This document shows, in pieces, positions 26,120 through 34,572 of a DNA stretch of 64,000 nucleotides (position 1 is its first letter; every line of letters starts with the position of its first letter). The position numbers and the translations under genes are program-made. The notes under the pieces were generated by a model. It saw nothing but the letters and a program-made list of their open reading frames with translations. It had not been told where the DNA came from and did not search any database. This stretch comes from Microvirga lupini (GTDB taxonomy: Bacteria; Pseudomonadota; Alphaproteobacteria; Rhizobiales; Beijerinckiaceae). The stretch covers positions 558,001-622,000 of the forward strand of contig NZ_JACHWB010000002.1 in assembly GCF_014191055.1 (NCBI RefSeq). The letters run 5' to 3'.

Positions 26120-29100
26120 ATGGCGCAATTACGGGCGACACGATACGGAGATTACAATCCCTTGCAGTGGGATTACCTATATCTCCACAGCGGCGAGACG
26201 GCCAATTATGCTTACCCCCTCGAAGTAAATGTCCAAATCTTCAATGACTCTGGCCTCCTCGTATATGGAACTGATTTTGGAGACTACGTAGAACTGTTCC
26301 TTGAACAGCCCGTACCATTCGGATCCCTTCCGTGGGCCCAGCTCGGGAATGCTGGATATTACTTTGATTTTTCTCAACACACAGGACGAGTTTCATTACT
26401 CGGAGGCAACTATCGCGATTATCTGCTCGGCGGCTTGAACTTCGACACGCTGACCGGCGGCGGAGGCCTGGACCGGTTCCAGGGAACCGCTCAGACGCTG
26501 GCGGGCGATACCATCACCGATATTCAGGATGGTGAGACCATCACTCTGTTGAGCGGCACATTGCAGGCCGCAAGCCTTACCGGCAATATCCTCAACTATA
26601 CGGTCGATGGACTTGCGTATTGGATCACGGTGAATGGCGCGGCCAGCCGGATCTCGGTGGCCGACAACGTTATCACCTTCGACAACACCGCACCGTTTGT
26701 CGCCAGCATCAATCGGTCCAATCCCTCCCCGACAGGCTCAAGCCTGGTCAATTACACCGTCACCTTCTCGGAAGGTGTGTCGGGAGTCGATGCCAGCGAC
26801 TTCACTCTTGTCACCAGCGGTCTCAGCGGCGCTTTCATCTCTCAGGTCACCGGAAGCGGCTCGACATACACAGTGACCGTCTCTCTGGGTTCCGGCAACG
26901 GAACGGCTCAAATCCGACTGAATTCTGGCGGTACCGGCATCAGCGATGCCGCCGGAAACCTGATCGCTGGCGGCTTTTCCGCAGGGCAAGTCTATACGGT
27001 CGATCAACTGGCTCCCGAAACCACCATCCTGTCCGGCCCGCCCAGCCTGTCGAATTCATCGTCGGGAACATTCACCTTCTCGTCGAATGAGAGCGATGTG
27101 GGATACCAGGTGAGTTTCGACGGCTCTTCGTTTGTAAATGCCTCAAGCCCCCTGAGTTTCTCCGGGCTCGCCGATGGCAATCATACGATCGCGATCCGTG
27201 CCGTTGATGCGGCTGGCAATGTCGACCCGTCTCCGGCAACCTACAGCTGGACGGTCGACACCACCGCGCCGGCGGCTCCGCCCCGTCCCGATCTGGATGC
27301 CTCATCGGACACCGGCCGCGCCGATGACGACGACGTCACCAGCGATACGACACCAACGTTCACCGGCAATGCGGAAGCCGGCGCCACTGTCACCCTGTAC
27401 GACGGCGCGGTGGTCATCGGTTCGGCTGTCGCGACCGGCGGCACATGGAGCATCACCAGCACTCCCCTGACCGATGGCATGCACAGCATCACCGCCAGGG
27501 TGACCGACCTCGCCGGCAACCAGAGCCCTGCTTCGCCCGCCCTTGCAGTGGAGATCAAGACTCAGGCCACCGTCACTGAAGTGACAGGTGTCTCCTTCTC
27601 GTCCGATACCGGTGCGTCCGCCACGGACCTGATCACCCGCGTCGCCGGGCAGACCATCTCTGGGGGCTTGAGCGCCAATCTCGCCGCAGGTGAGCGCGTG
27701 GAGGTCTCGTTCGATAACGGCAGCACCTGGACGGCCGCCACCGCCGCGACAGGCGATTCCAGTTGGTCGCTGAACACCACACTGGCCGCAGGCGCCCATA
27801 CGCTTCAGGTGCGCGTGACAGACGCGATCAACAGCAATGGTCCGGTGGGCACCTGGAACTACACGCTCGATACTGTCGCCCCAAGCGTGACCATCAACAG
27901 CAGCGCCTCGCAGTTGCAAGCGGGCGAGACGGCCACTATCACCTTCACGTTCACCGAAGATCCGGGCGCGAACTTCACCTGGGATGGCAGCGCGGGTGAC
28001 GTTGTCGTCACTGGCGGTACGCTGTCGGCCATGTCGGGCTCAGGCCTCACCCGCACCGCAACCTTCACCCCTGCCGCCGGCACGAACAATGGCACGGCCA
28101 GCATCACCGTAAATGCGGGTGCCTATGCCGACCTGGCAGGCAATGTCGGAACGGCTGGCGCAATGCCGTCGCTGCACTTCGACACGTTGGCGCCGGGCGT
28201 GCCGTCTGCACCGGATCTCGCCGCCAGCAGCGACAGCGGAAACTCCAACTCAGACAACCTGACAAACAACACGGCGCTGACCCTGAACGGCACGGCCGAA
28301 TCCGGTGCCACCATCAGGCTCTATGACACCGATGGCCTCACGGAAATTGGCAGCGGAGTTGCAACCGGAGGCGCTTGGTCAATCACGACGTCGCCTCTTG
28401 CCGCCGGCAGCCACACCCTCATCGCAAGGGTGACGGATGCAGCAGGCAACAGATCGCCGGCATCCGCTGGCCTCACCGTGTTCATTGACGTCGCTGCTCC
28501 GACGCTTGTGCAAACCAGCCCTGCCGACGACGCTGTGAACGTGGCTCCCACGGCCAATCTAGTGCTGACCTTCTCAGAGGCGGTTCATAGAGGCAACGGC
28601 ACGATCAAGCTGCATGACAGCACCGGCGCCATCATCGAGAGTTTCGATGCGGCGAGCAGCAGCCGTCTTGCGATCTCGGGCAATGTTCTCACGATCGATC
28701 CCACGAACCCGCTCAGCACCGGGAGCGGCCATTATTATCTCACGGCATCCGCCGGGGTTCTCAAGGACTCTGCCGGCAACAACTTCGCGGGCATTGGGGA
28801 CGGCACAACCTTCAACTTCAGCGTCTTCCTCGACAAGCCTGCAGGTCCTATCATCACGCCCAATGCAAAGGGTGGAGTGAACATTACCATCACGGATCCG
28901 TCGCAGCTGACAGCGGCGCTGGGGACGGGCGAAGTGGATCATGTGTTGTACGGTGGGTCAGGAACAGTGGCACTGCCGGGCAACATCGAAAACGTTACCT
29001 TCACCGGCGGCAATGCGCGTGCGCGCGGAAACGCACTCGACAATACCCTGACCGGCAGTGCGGGAAACAATCTTCTGCAAGGCGGCAGTGGCAATGACCG

Positions 29101-29674
29101 GATCTCCGGCCGAGATGGTGACGATCATCTCTCAGGCGGCAGCGGCCAGGACCGCTTGAGCGGCGGCGCCGGTCGTGATCGGCTCTATGGCGGGTCCAAC
29201 AACGATCGTGTTGATGGCGGCACCGGCAATGACATCCTGGCAGGCGAGAGCGGCAACGACACTGTGATTGGCGGCGAAGGCAATGACAGGCTCACCGGTG
29301 GCTCAGGCAATGACGTCATCTATGGCGGGCTTGGTGCCGACGTGATCGACGACAATTACGGGCGTGACGCAATCGTGTTCAACACGCGGCTCGGCAAAGG
29401 TGAGGTCGACACGCTCACGAACTTCAATGTCGGACCCGATACGATCTGGCTGGAGAATGCAATCTTCAAGGGTGTGGGCAGCCGCGGCTGGCTGAAGGCA
29501 GATGCCTTCCACATCGGAGCCAAGGCGGCGGACAAGGAGGACCGCATCATCTACAATGCCAAGAAGGGCATGCTGTACTACGATGCGGATGGCGTGGGCG
29601 GACAGGGACAGATTGCATTCGCCAAGCTGTCCAAGCACCTGAAGATGACCGAAAAGGATTTCCTCATCATCTAA
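26120..29674 (+). CDS. Large Ig-like/RTX repeat adhesin
   Basis: A 1184-residue surface protein, probably exported by type I secretion: it has no signal peptide and ends in RTX repeats and a hydrophobic LII tail. In order: a unique N-terminus (about 1-95) in visibly lower-GC DNA; an RTX-like end domain (about 96-180); bacterial Ig-like domains (about 190-920), recognisable by GSAVATGGTWSITSTPL and its repeat GSGVATGGAWSITTSPL; nonapeptide GGxGxD repeats (about 965-1080) such as GGSGNDRISGRDGDD; and an RTX C-terminal domain. Ca2+ should fold the repeats. A GGGGGCGGGC stretch precedes the ATG. It lies 222 nt after the HlyD-like gene, consistent with a joint biofilm locus. No transporter ATPase is nearby. 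Confidence 0.9.
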   Translation: MAQLRATRYGDYNPLQWDYLYLHSGETANYAYPLEVNVQIFNDSGLLVYGTDFGDYVELFLEQPVPFGSLPWAQLGNAGYYFDFSQHTGRVSLLGGNYRDYLLGGLNFDTLTGGGGLDRFQGTAQTLAGDTITDIQDGETITLLSGTLQAASLTGNILNYTVDGLAYWITVNGAASRISVADNVITFDNTAPFVASINRSNPSPTGSSLVNYTVTFSEGVSGVDASDFTLVTSGLSGAFISQVTGSGSTYTVTVSLGSGNGTAQIRLNSGGTGISDAAGNLIAGGFSAGQVYTVDQLAPETTILSGPPSLSNSSSGTFTFSSNESDVGYQVSFDGSSFVNASSPLSFSGLADGNHTIAIRAVDAAGNVDPSPATYSWTVDTTAPAAPPRPDLDASSDTGRADDDDVTSDTTPTFTGNAEAGATVTLYDGAVVIGSAVATGGTWSITSTPLTDGMHSITARVTDLAGNQSPASPALAVEIKTQATVTEVTGVSFSSDTGASATDLITRVAGQTISGGLSANLAAGERVEVSFDNGSTWTAATAATGDSSWSLNTTLAAGAHTLQVRVTDAINSNGPVGTWNYTLDTVAPSVTINSSASQLQAGETATITFTFTEDPGANFTWDGSAGDVVVTGGTLSAMSGSGLTRTATFTPAAGTNNGTASITVNAGAYADLAGNVGTAGAMPSLHFDTLAPGVPSAPDLAASSDSGNSNSDNLTNNTALTLNGTAESGATIRLYDTDGLTEIGSGVATGGAWSITTSPLAAGSHTLIARVTDAAGNRSPASAGLTVFIDVAAPTLVQTSPADDAVNVAPTANLVLTFSEAVHRGNGTIKLHDSTGAIIESFDAASSSRLAISGNVLTIDPTNPLSTGSGHYYLTASAGVLKDSAGNNFAGIGDGTTFNFSVFLDKPAGPIITPNAKGGVNITITDPSQLTAALGTGEVDHVLYGGSGTVALPGNIENVTFTGGNARARGNALDNTLTGSAGNNLLQGGSGNDRISGRDGDDHLSGGSGQDRLSGGAGRDRLYGGSNNDRVDGGTGNDILAGESGNDTVIGGEGNDRLTGGSGNDVIYGGLGADVIDDNYGRDAIVFNTRLGKGEVDTLTNFNVGPDTIWLENAIFKGVGSRGWLKADAFHIGAKAADKEDRIIYNAKKGMLYYDADGVGGQGQIAFAKLSKHLKMTEKDFLII

Positions 29675-29697
29675 CCTATGTCGAGATCACGAACAGG

Positions 29698-29735
29698 AAC
29701 GCCCTGCTGGCTCTGTCTGGCGGGGCGTTTCTTTT
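29698..29735 (+). terminator. Rho-independent terminator of the adhesin gene
   Basis: AACGCCCTGC pairs with GCGGGGCGTT (one G-T pair) around a short loop, followed by TCTTTT. It lies 24 nt after the adhesin stop codon. It is the clearest intrinsic terminator in the window. Confidence 0.85.
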
Positions 29736-29904
29736 GAAATGAAGACAGAGCGGCCCAGGGCTCCGATCGTTGTACTTTCCAGCCAGAATGTCCCCATAAG
29801 CTCCGGTACTTCAGGATCGTGACGTTCTTCATGGAACATCGCGAGGGAAGTACGAGTGCCGGCCCCTACCGACCCGGTGGCGCGCCTGAACCTCGAACCG
29901 ATCC

Positions 29905-30921
29905 TCACCGCCAGCCCATGGCCGGAGCGACATGCTTCAGGATGGCCTCGATCACGTGGGCGTTGTAGGCGACGCCGAGCTGGTTCGGCACGGTCAGAAG
30001 CAGCGTATCGGCCTCCGCGATCGCCTCGTCGGCTTTCAGTTCCTCAACCAGCCTGTCCGGCTCCGCCGCATAGGAGCGGCCGAAGATCGCGCGCATGTTG
30101 TCGATGATGCCGATCTGGTCGCCCTCCTTGCCGCGTCCGAAATAGGTGCGGTCGCGCTCGTCCACGAGGGCGAAGATGGAGCGCGAGACGGAGACGCGCG
30201 GTTCGCGCTTGTGACCAGCCTCCTTCCAGGCCTCCCGGTAGCGGCGGATCTGTTTGGCCTGCTGGACATGGAAGGGCTCGCCCGTCTCGTCCTCCTTCAG
30301 GGTCGAGCTCTGGAGGTTCATGCCCTGCTGCGCGGCCCACATGGCCGTGGCGTTGGACGCGGAACCCCACCAGATGCGCTCGCGCAGGCCTTCCGAATGC
30401 GGCTCCAGGCGGAGCAGGCCGGGCGGGTTGGGGAACATCGGGCGCGGGTTCGGCTGGGCAAATCCCTCGCCGCTGAGGACGCGGAGAAACACCTCCGTGT
30501 GCTGGCGGGCCATGTCGGCATCGCTCAGCCCCTCCTCCGGCGCGTAGCCGAAATAGCGCCAGCCGTCGATCACCTGCTCGGGCGAGCCGCGGCTGATGCC
30601 GAGCTGGAGGCGCCCAGCGCTGATCAGATCGGCCGACCCCGCATCCTCGGCCATGTAGAGCGGGTTCTCGTAGCGCATGTCGATGACGGCGGTGCCGATC
30701 TCGATACGGTTCGTCTTCGCCCCTATGGCCGCCAGCAGCGGAAACGGCGAGGCGAGCTGGCGCGCGAAATGGTGTACGCGAAAATACGCCCCGTCCGCGC
30801 CGAGCTCCTCGGCCGCCACCGCAAGGTCGATGGACTGAAGGAGGGTGTCGCGGGCGGACCGGGTCTGCGATCCGGGTGCAGGCGACCAATGTCCGAACGA
30901 AAGAAAACCGATCTTCTTCAT
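29905..30921 (-). CDS. LLM class flavin-dependent oxidoreductase
   Basis: A 338-residue luciferase-like monooxygenase using reduced flavin. It begins KKIGFLSFGHWSP; the fold markers are LAVAAEELGADGAYFRVHHFA (about 34-54) and RLQLGISRGSPEQVIDGWRYFG, the flavin-phosphate-binding region. The start at 30921 rather than 31095 is supported by AAGGGA 9 nt upstream and by family alignment. It lies downstream of the araC-type gene on the same strand (97 nt gap), which may regulate it. The substrate is unknown. Confidence 0.92.
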   Translation of the reverse strand: MKKIGFLSFGHWSPAPGSQTRSARDTLLQSIDLAVAAEELGADGAYFRVHHFARQLASPFPLLAAIGAKTNRIEIGTAVIDMRYENPLYMAEDAGSADLISAGRLQLGISRGSPEQVIDGWRYFGYAPEEGLSDADMARQHTEVFLRVLSGEGFAQPNPRPMFPNPPGLLRLEPHSEGLRERIWWGSASNATAMWAAQQGMNLQSSTLKEDETGEPFHVQQAKQIRRYREAWKEAGHKREPRVSVSRSIFALVDERDRTYFGRGKEGDQIGIIDNMRAIFGRSYAAEPDRLVEELKADEAIAEADTLLLTVPNQLGVAYNAHVIEAILKHVAPAMGWR

Positions 30922-31018
30922 GAGGGGGTCCCTTGCAAAGGCCTTCAACCGGCTCAGCCCGTGAGCCGCCGGATGGCTGGTCGCGATCAGGACCTCGTAC
31001 GCCCCCCGCCGCGGCAGA

Positions 31019-31819
31019 TCAACCGTGCCGCATATCCGCCCTACGTCCGCGCATATAGGCCTGGGGGCTGCATCCCATCTCGGTGCGGAACGCATACACG
31101 AACGCCGAGGTCGAGCCGTAGCCGAGTTCCAGGGCCGTGCGGGTCACGTCCAGGCCACCGCCCATGAGTTCGATGGCCTTGAACAGCCGCAGACGCCGGC
31201 GCCAGGAGCGCAGGCTCATGCCTGTCTCGGCCTCGAAGCGGCGGGCGAGCGTCCGTTCCGACATCCCAAGCTCCCGGCTCCACGCCTCCGGCCCACGCGG
31301 GTCGGCCGGATCCGCATAGAGCGCCTCGCACAACGCCGTCAGGGACGAGCCCCCACGCGGCCACGGGAGCGCGCCCAAGAGGGCTTTCGCCCGCCGGAGC
31401 TGGTCCAGGATCAGGCCCGTCACGCGGCCGGCATAGCCGTCCGCATCCTCTTCCCCGTCGAGCGCGGTCACCTCGACGATGAGCGCGTTCAGCAGCGGCG
31501 TGACGGCGAACACGGTCGGGTTCTGCGGAAGGCCACGACCCACCTCGTTGGCGATCCAGAGGCTGCGGAATTCCGCTCCGAGCAGGGATCCGACCCGGTG
31601 CCTTAAGCCCGTCGGCAGCCAGACGGCCTGCTCCGGCGAGATCACGAGGGAGTGCCCCTCAACCGTGACCGTGAGAACGCCGGAGATCGCGTACACCACC
31701 TGGTTCCAGTCATGGGCATGGTCTGGAAAGACGTGGCGTGCCGGGATCGTCTGCGCCCGCACGGTGACCGGTCTGGGCGGGTCGAGGCCGGGGGGTGCCT
31801 GAATCCTTTGCCATGTCAT
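31019..31819 (-). CDS. AraC family transcriptional regulator
   Basis: A 266-residue regulator with an N-terminal cupin sensor domain (HVFPDHAHDWNQVVYAISG, then VWLPTGLRHRV) and a C-terminal AraC DNA-binding domain (about 165-260), including WSRELGMSERTLARRFEAET and ALELGYGSTSAFVYAFRTEMG. It is divergent from the TTC38-type gene (130-nt gap) and upstream of the LLM oxidoreductase gene, so it may control either. No operator was identified. Confidence 0.93.
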   Translation of the reverse strand: MTWQRIQAPPGLDPPRPVTVRAQTIPARHVFPDHAHDWNQVVYAISGVLTVTVEGHSLVISPEQAVWLPTGLRHRVGSLLGAEFRSLWIANEVGRGLPQNPTVFAVTPLLNALIVEVTALDGEEDADGYAGRVTGLILDQLRRAKALLGALPWPRGGSSLTALCEALYADPADPRGPEAWSRELGMSERTLARRFEAETGMSLRSWRRRLRLFKAIELMGGGLDVTRTALELGYGSTSAFVYAFRTEMGCSPQAYMRGRRADMRHG

Positions 31820-31949
31820 GCCGATCTCCAGTTTGGCGGTTATTCGATACAGAATGGCCGGCTGTCAAAATACGGACAAAAGGAAGGTGCGTATAGATGC
31901 CTGAAACATGCGCCGATGCGCGTCCGATCCTTAGACCGAGGACCCTGTC

Positions 31950-33269
31950 ATGACCCGCCTCGACAGCCGTGGCCTGCCCCTCTCGACAGCCTCCGACCGC
32001 GCGGTCGAACGCTACCGGGAGGGCGTCGACCTGCTCCTCTCGGCCTGGCCCGGCGTTGCCGAGGTCCTGGACGAGGCCATCGCGGCCGACCCGGACTTCG
32101 CCCTCGCCCATGCCGCGCGGGCCCGCCTGCACGTGATCCGCACGGAGGTGGCCAAGGCCAAGGCACGGATTGCCACGGCGGAGGAGATCGTCGCCCGGCG
32201 CGGCACGGAGCGCGAGCGCAGCCATGTGGAGATCCTGTCGTTGGCCATCAACGGCAACTCCGCCAAGGCGCTGGAGCGGGCGCTCGCGCATGCCGAGGTC
32301 TGGCCGCGGGATGTTCTCATCCTGTCGCTGCCGCTCGGCGCCTTCGGGCTCTTCGCCTTCTCCGGCATGGCGGACCATGACCAGGCGCGCGTGGATCTCT
32401 GCGAGCGCCATGCCCGGCACTTCGATGACAATGACTGGTGGTTCCTGACCTACCGCGGCTGGGCGCATGCCGAGAACGGCAACGTGGCGCACGGCCGTGC
32501 ACTCACCCAGCGTGGCTACGATCTGCGGACCGAGAACGCCAACGCGGCGCATGCGCTCTCGCACGCCCTGTACGAGGGCGGTGCGCACGATGAGGCAGAG
32601 CGGCTGATCGAGAGCTGGCTCCCGCGCTACGACCGCAGCGGAATCCTTCACGGCCACATCGCCTGGCACTCGGCGCTGGGCGCCCTGGAGCGCGGCGATC
32701 CGGAGCAGGCGCTTTCGATCTACGCCGAACACATCCAGCCGTCGGTGACGGCCGGGATGCCGGTCAACGTGGTCAGCGATACCGCTTCCTTCCTGTGGCG
32801 GCTGAAGGCTTACGGCCACAATGTGCCGGCAGGTTTGTGGCAGGACGCGGCGGCCTACTCGGAAGGCTACTTCCAGAAGGCCGGCTTCGCCTTTGCCGAC
32901 GTGCACATGGCTCTCATTGCGGCGGCGACAGGCGACAAGGCCGCAGTCGAAGCACGTGTGAAGGCTCAGATGGAGTTGATCGATACCGGAGCCTTGCCGG
33001 CGGGGCCGGTGGTGCCGGCGATCTGCCGCGCGGCGCTTGCCTTCGCGGACGAGGACTACGCAGCCTGCGTGCGCACTCTCGCGCCGGTCGCCGCCGAGGT
33101 CGTGCGCATCGGCGGCAGCGGCGCTCAGCGTGAGATGATCGAGGACATGCTGCTGCTGGCACTCATGCGCAGCGGCGAGACCGCGAAGGCCCGCGAGTTG
33201 CTCGACCGTCGTCTGCACCGCCGCCCGTCGTCGCGAGACACGCGCTGGCACGGCCTGCTCGCTGCCTGA
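31950..33269 (+). CDS. Tetratricopeptide repeat 38 (TTC38)-type protein
   Basis: A 439-residue soluble alpha-helical repeat protein. Features are YREGVDLLLSAWPGVAEVLDEAIAADPDFALAHA (a TPR-like pair at the start), then WWFLTYRGWAHAENGN, AHALSHALYEGGAHDEA and GILHGHIAWHSALGALERGD, the His-rich repeats typical of the TTC38 family. The function is unknown; no catalytic residues can be named. It is divergent from the araC-type gene. It ends 43 nt before a palindromic repeat that separates it from the convergent L,D-transpeptidase gene. Confidence 0.85.
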   Translation: MTRLDSRGLPLSTASDRAVERYREGVDLLLSAWPGVAEVLDEAIAADPDFALAHAARARLHVIRTEVAKAKARIATAEEIVARRGTERERSHVEILSLAINGNSAKALERALAHAEVWPRDVLILSLPLGAFGLFAFSGMADHDQARVDLCERHARHFDDNDWWFLTYRGWAHAENGNVAHGRALTQRGYDLRTENANAAHALSHALYEGGAHDEAERLIESWLPRYDRSGILHGHIAWHSALGALERGDPEQALSIYAEHIQPSVTAGMPVNVVSDTASFLWRLKAYGHNVPAGLWQDAAAYSEGYFQKAGFAFADVHMALIAAATGDKAAVEARVKAQMELIDTGALPAGPVVPAICRAALAFADEDYAACVRTLAPVAAEVVRIGGSGAQREMIEDMLLLALMRSGETAKARELLDRRLHRRPSSRDTRWHGLLAA

Positions 33270-33311
33270 GGACCATCATGTCGCAAACGAACGCAGGGCG
33301 TACCTGAAGCG

Positions 33312-33363
33312 AAGCATCGGATAGATCCCAAAAGTGCAAGTCCACTTTTGGGTCCGATGCCTT
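33312..33363. repeat. Palindromic AAGCATCGGA element between convergent genes
   Basis: Outer arms AAGCATCGGA and TCCGATGCCTT enclose inner arms CCCAAAAGTG and CACTTTTGGG. It abuts the stop codon of the L,D-transpeptidase gene. The same arms recur at 37007 and 51687, so it belongs to the window's main repeat family and could act as a terminator here. Confidence 0.8.
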
Positions 33364-34072
33364 AAGCCGGCAGGACGATCACCTTCGTCTTGACCGGGGT
33401 TCGGTCGTACAGGTGCATCATGTCCTGCGTGAGAAGGCCGACGCAGCCGCTGGTGATGCCGTTGCCGATCGATTCCGCGTCGAGGCTGGCATAGATCGTG
33501 TAGAGCGTGTAGGCGCCGTTCTGGTAGAGATGAAGCGTGCGGGCGCCGAGCGGGTTGTCGAGGCCGCCCGGCATGCCGCGGGCCCATTTGGCCGCCTCGG
33601 GCTGGCGCTTGATCATCGCCGCGGGCGGGGTCCAGGTCGCCCATTCGCTCTTGCGTCCCACATAGGCGTCCCCGCTCCAGCGGAACCCGTCGCGGCCGAC
33701 ATTGGCTCCGTAGCGGGTGGCGTTTCCGTCTTCCTCGACGCGGTAGACGTAGTAGTTGCCGGGATCGACGATGATCGTCCCGGGCGCCTCCTTGGTGTCG
33801 TAGCGGACGGTCCGGCGGAAGTATTTGGGATCGACCTTGCTGACGTCGATCGCCGGGATCGGGAATTTTTCGTCGGGCACCGGCCCGTAGAGCTTCGCGG
33901 CCTCGGCATGGCTCATGCCGTCGGATGACATGCAGCCGGCCAGTCCCAGCGCGCCGAGACCGGCGGCCGAACCGGCCAGGAACGACCGGCGGGTGAGAAG
34001 CCCCGTTCCAGCCTTGAGCGAAGCCGCCTCGTCTCTCTCGCCGGCACCGGCGTTCCTACCGTCCATGATCAT
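33362..34072 (-). CDS. L,D-transpeptidase (YkuD) with altered active-site motif
   Basis: A 236-residue exported protein: a twin-arginine-like signal with lipobox (TRRSFLAGSAAGLGALGLAGC, about 27-47) followed by a YkuD domain (about 95-236). YkuD enzymes form 3-3 peptidoglycan crosslinks or attach proteins to it. The catalytic Cys is present (Cys210, ITSGCVGLL), but the usual SHGC(I/V)R context is changed: no His before Gly-Cys, and Gly replaces the conserved Arg. The upstream IHGT-type His segment reads IYAS. It may be a divergent subfamily or inactive. The start (34072) follows AGGGAA; an upstream ATG would lengthen the cytoplasmic segment. Confidence 0.82.
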   Translation of the reverse strand: MIMDGRNAGAGERDEAASLKAGTGLLTRRSFLAGSAAGLGALGLAGCMSSDGMSHAEAAKLYGPVPDEKFPIPAIDVSKVDPKYFRRTVRYDTKEAPGTIIVDPGNYYVYRVEEDGNATRYGANVGRDGFRWSGDAYVGRKSEWATWTPPAAMIKRQPEAAKWARGMPGGLDNPLGARTLHLYQNGAYTLYTIYASLDAESIGNGITSGCVGLLTQDMMHLYDRTPVKTKVIVLPA

Positions 34073-34572
34073 GATTGGGCCGCTTCCCTTGTCCTGGTGC
34101 CCGACGAGACCATGCTCCGGCAACCACCCGCTGAACGTCTTTGTTAGGCTTCAGATTGCCGTCGCACGGCTCGATTGGCAACCCCGGGCCTCCCGGCGCA
34201 GTCTCCGGCCCCTCTCCCGTCTCACGCAGCTGCTCCGTTCGGGCTGGGACAGTCCAGCGACGAAGATGACCGATGGTTAACCGTATCGGCATAATTCCTG
34301 CACCGATCGGCACGGTCATATTGACTTGTCGCCAGGATCAGCGAAGCTCAAAGTGATCAATCGCGCTGGATTGGGAAAGCGAGCCGTGCGCTCCTCCTCA
34401 AAGGCATGACGCCGCCCCACCGCGCCGGTGAGAGTCCGGCATTGTCAGGTCTGGCAGAACAGACCCTTCTTCCTCATCACGATCAGCAGAATACTCAAAT
34501 ATTCAAAGCCATAAGAACAACAATTCGGCGTAACGGGGGCCTGATACGATACTGACCGCCCTTACGCGATAG
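34073..34572. other. Leader region of the CHASE4-GGDEF-EAL gene
   Basis: 500 nt between divergent genes. It contains the conserved leader element (34396-34445) and AT-richer stretches at about 34265-34375 and 34480-34520 that suit promoters. No gene is supported. Confidence 0.6.
34391..34450 (+). promoter_or_regulatory. Conserved leader element, possible structured RNA, copy 2
   Basis: The core (34396-34445) begins CCTCAAAGGCATGACGCCGC and contains CCGGTGAGAGTCCGG. It matches copy 1 at 22106-22154; the changes fall mostly in loops and the two hairpin stems (GGC/GCC and CCGG/CCGG) are kept. It lies about 125 nt before the GTG start of a GGDEF-EAL gene, with a similar spacing to copy 1. Confidence 0.6.

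Noticed and set aside
26120..29674. A prophage tail fibre as an alternative for the adhesin.
   Set aside because: No phage genes are nearby, and the RTX repeats with a type I secretion-like C-terminus fit an exported adhesin better.
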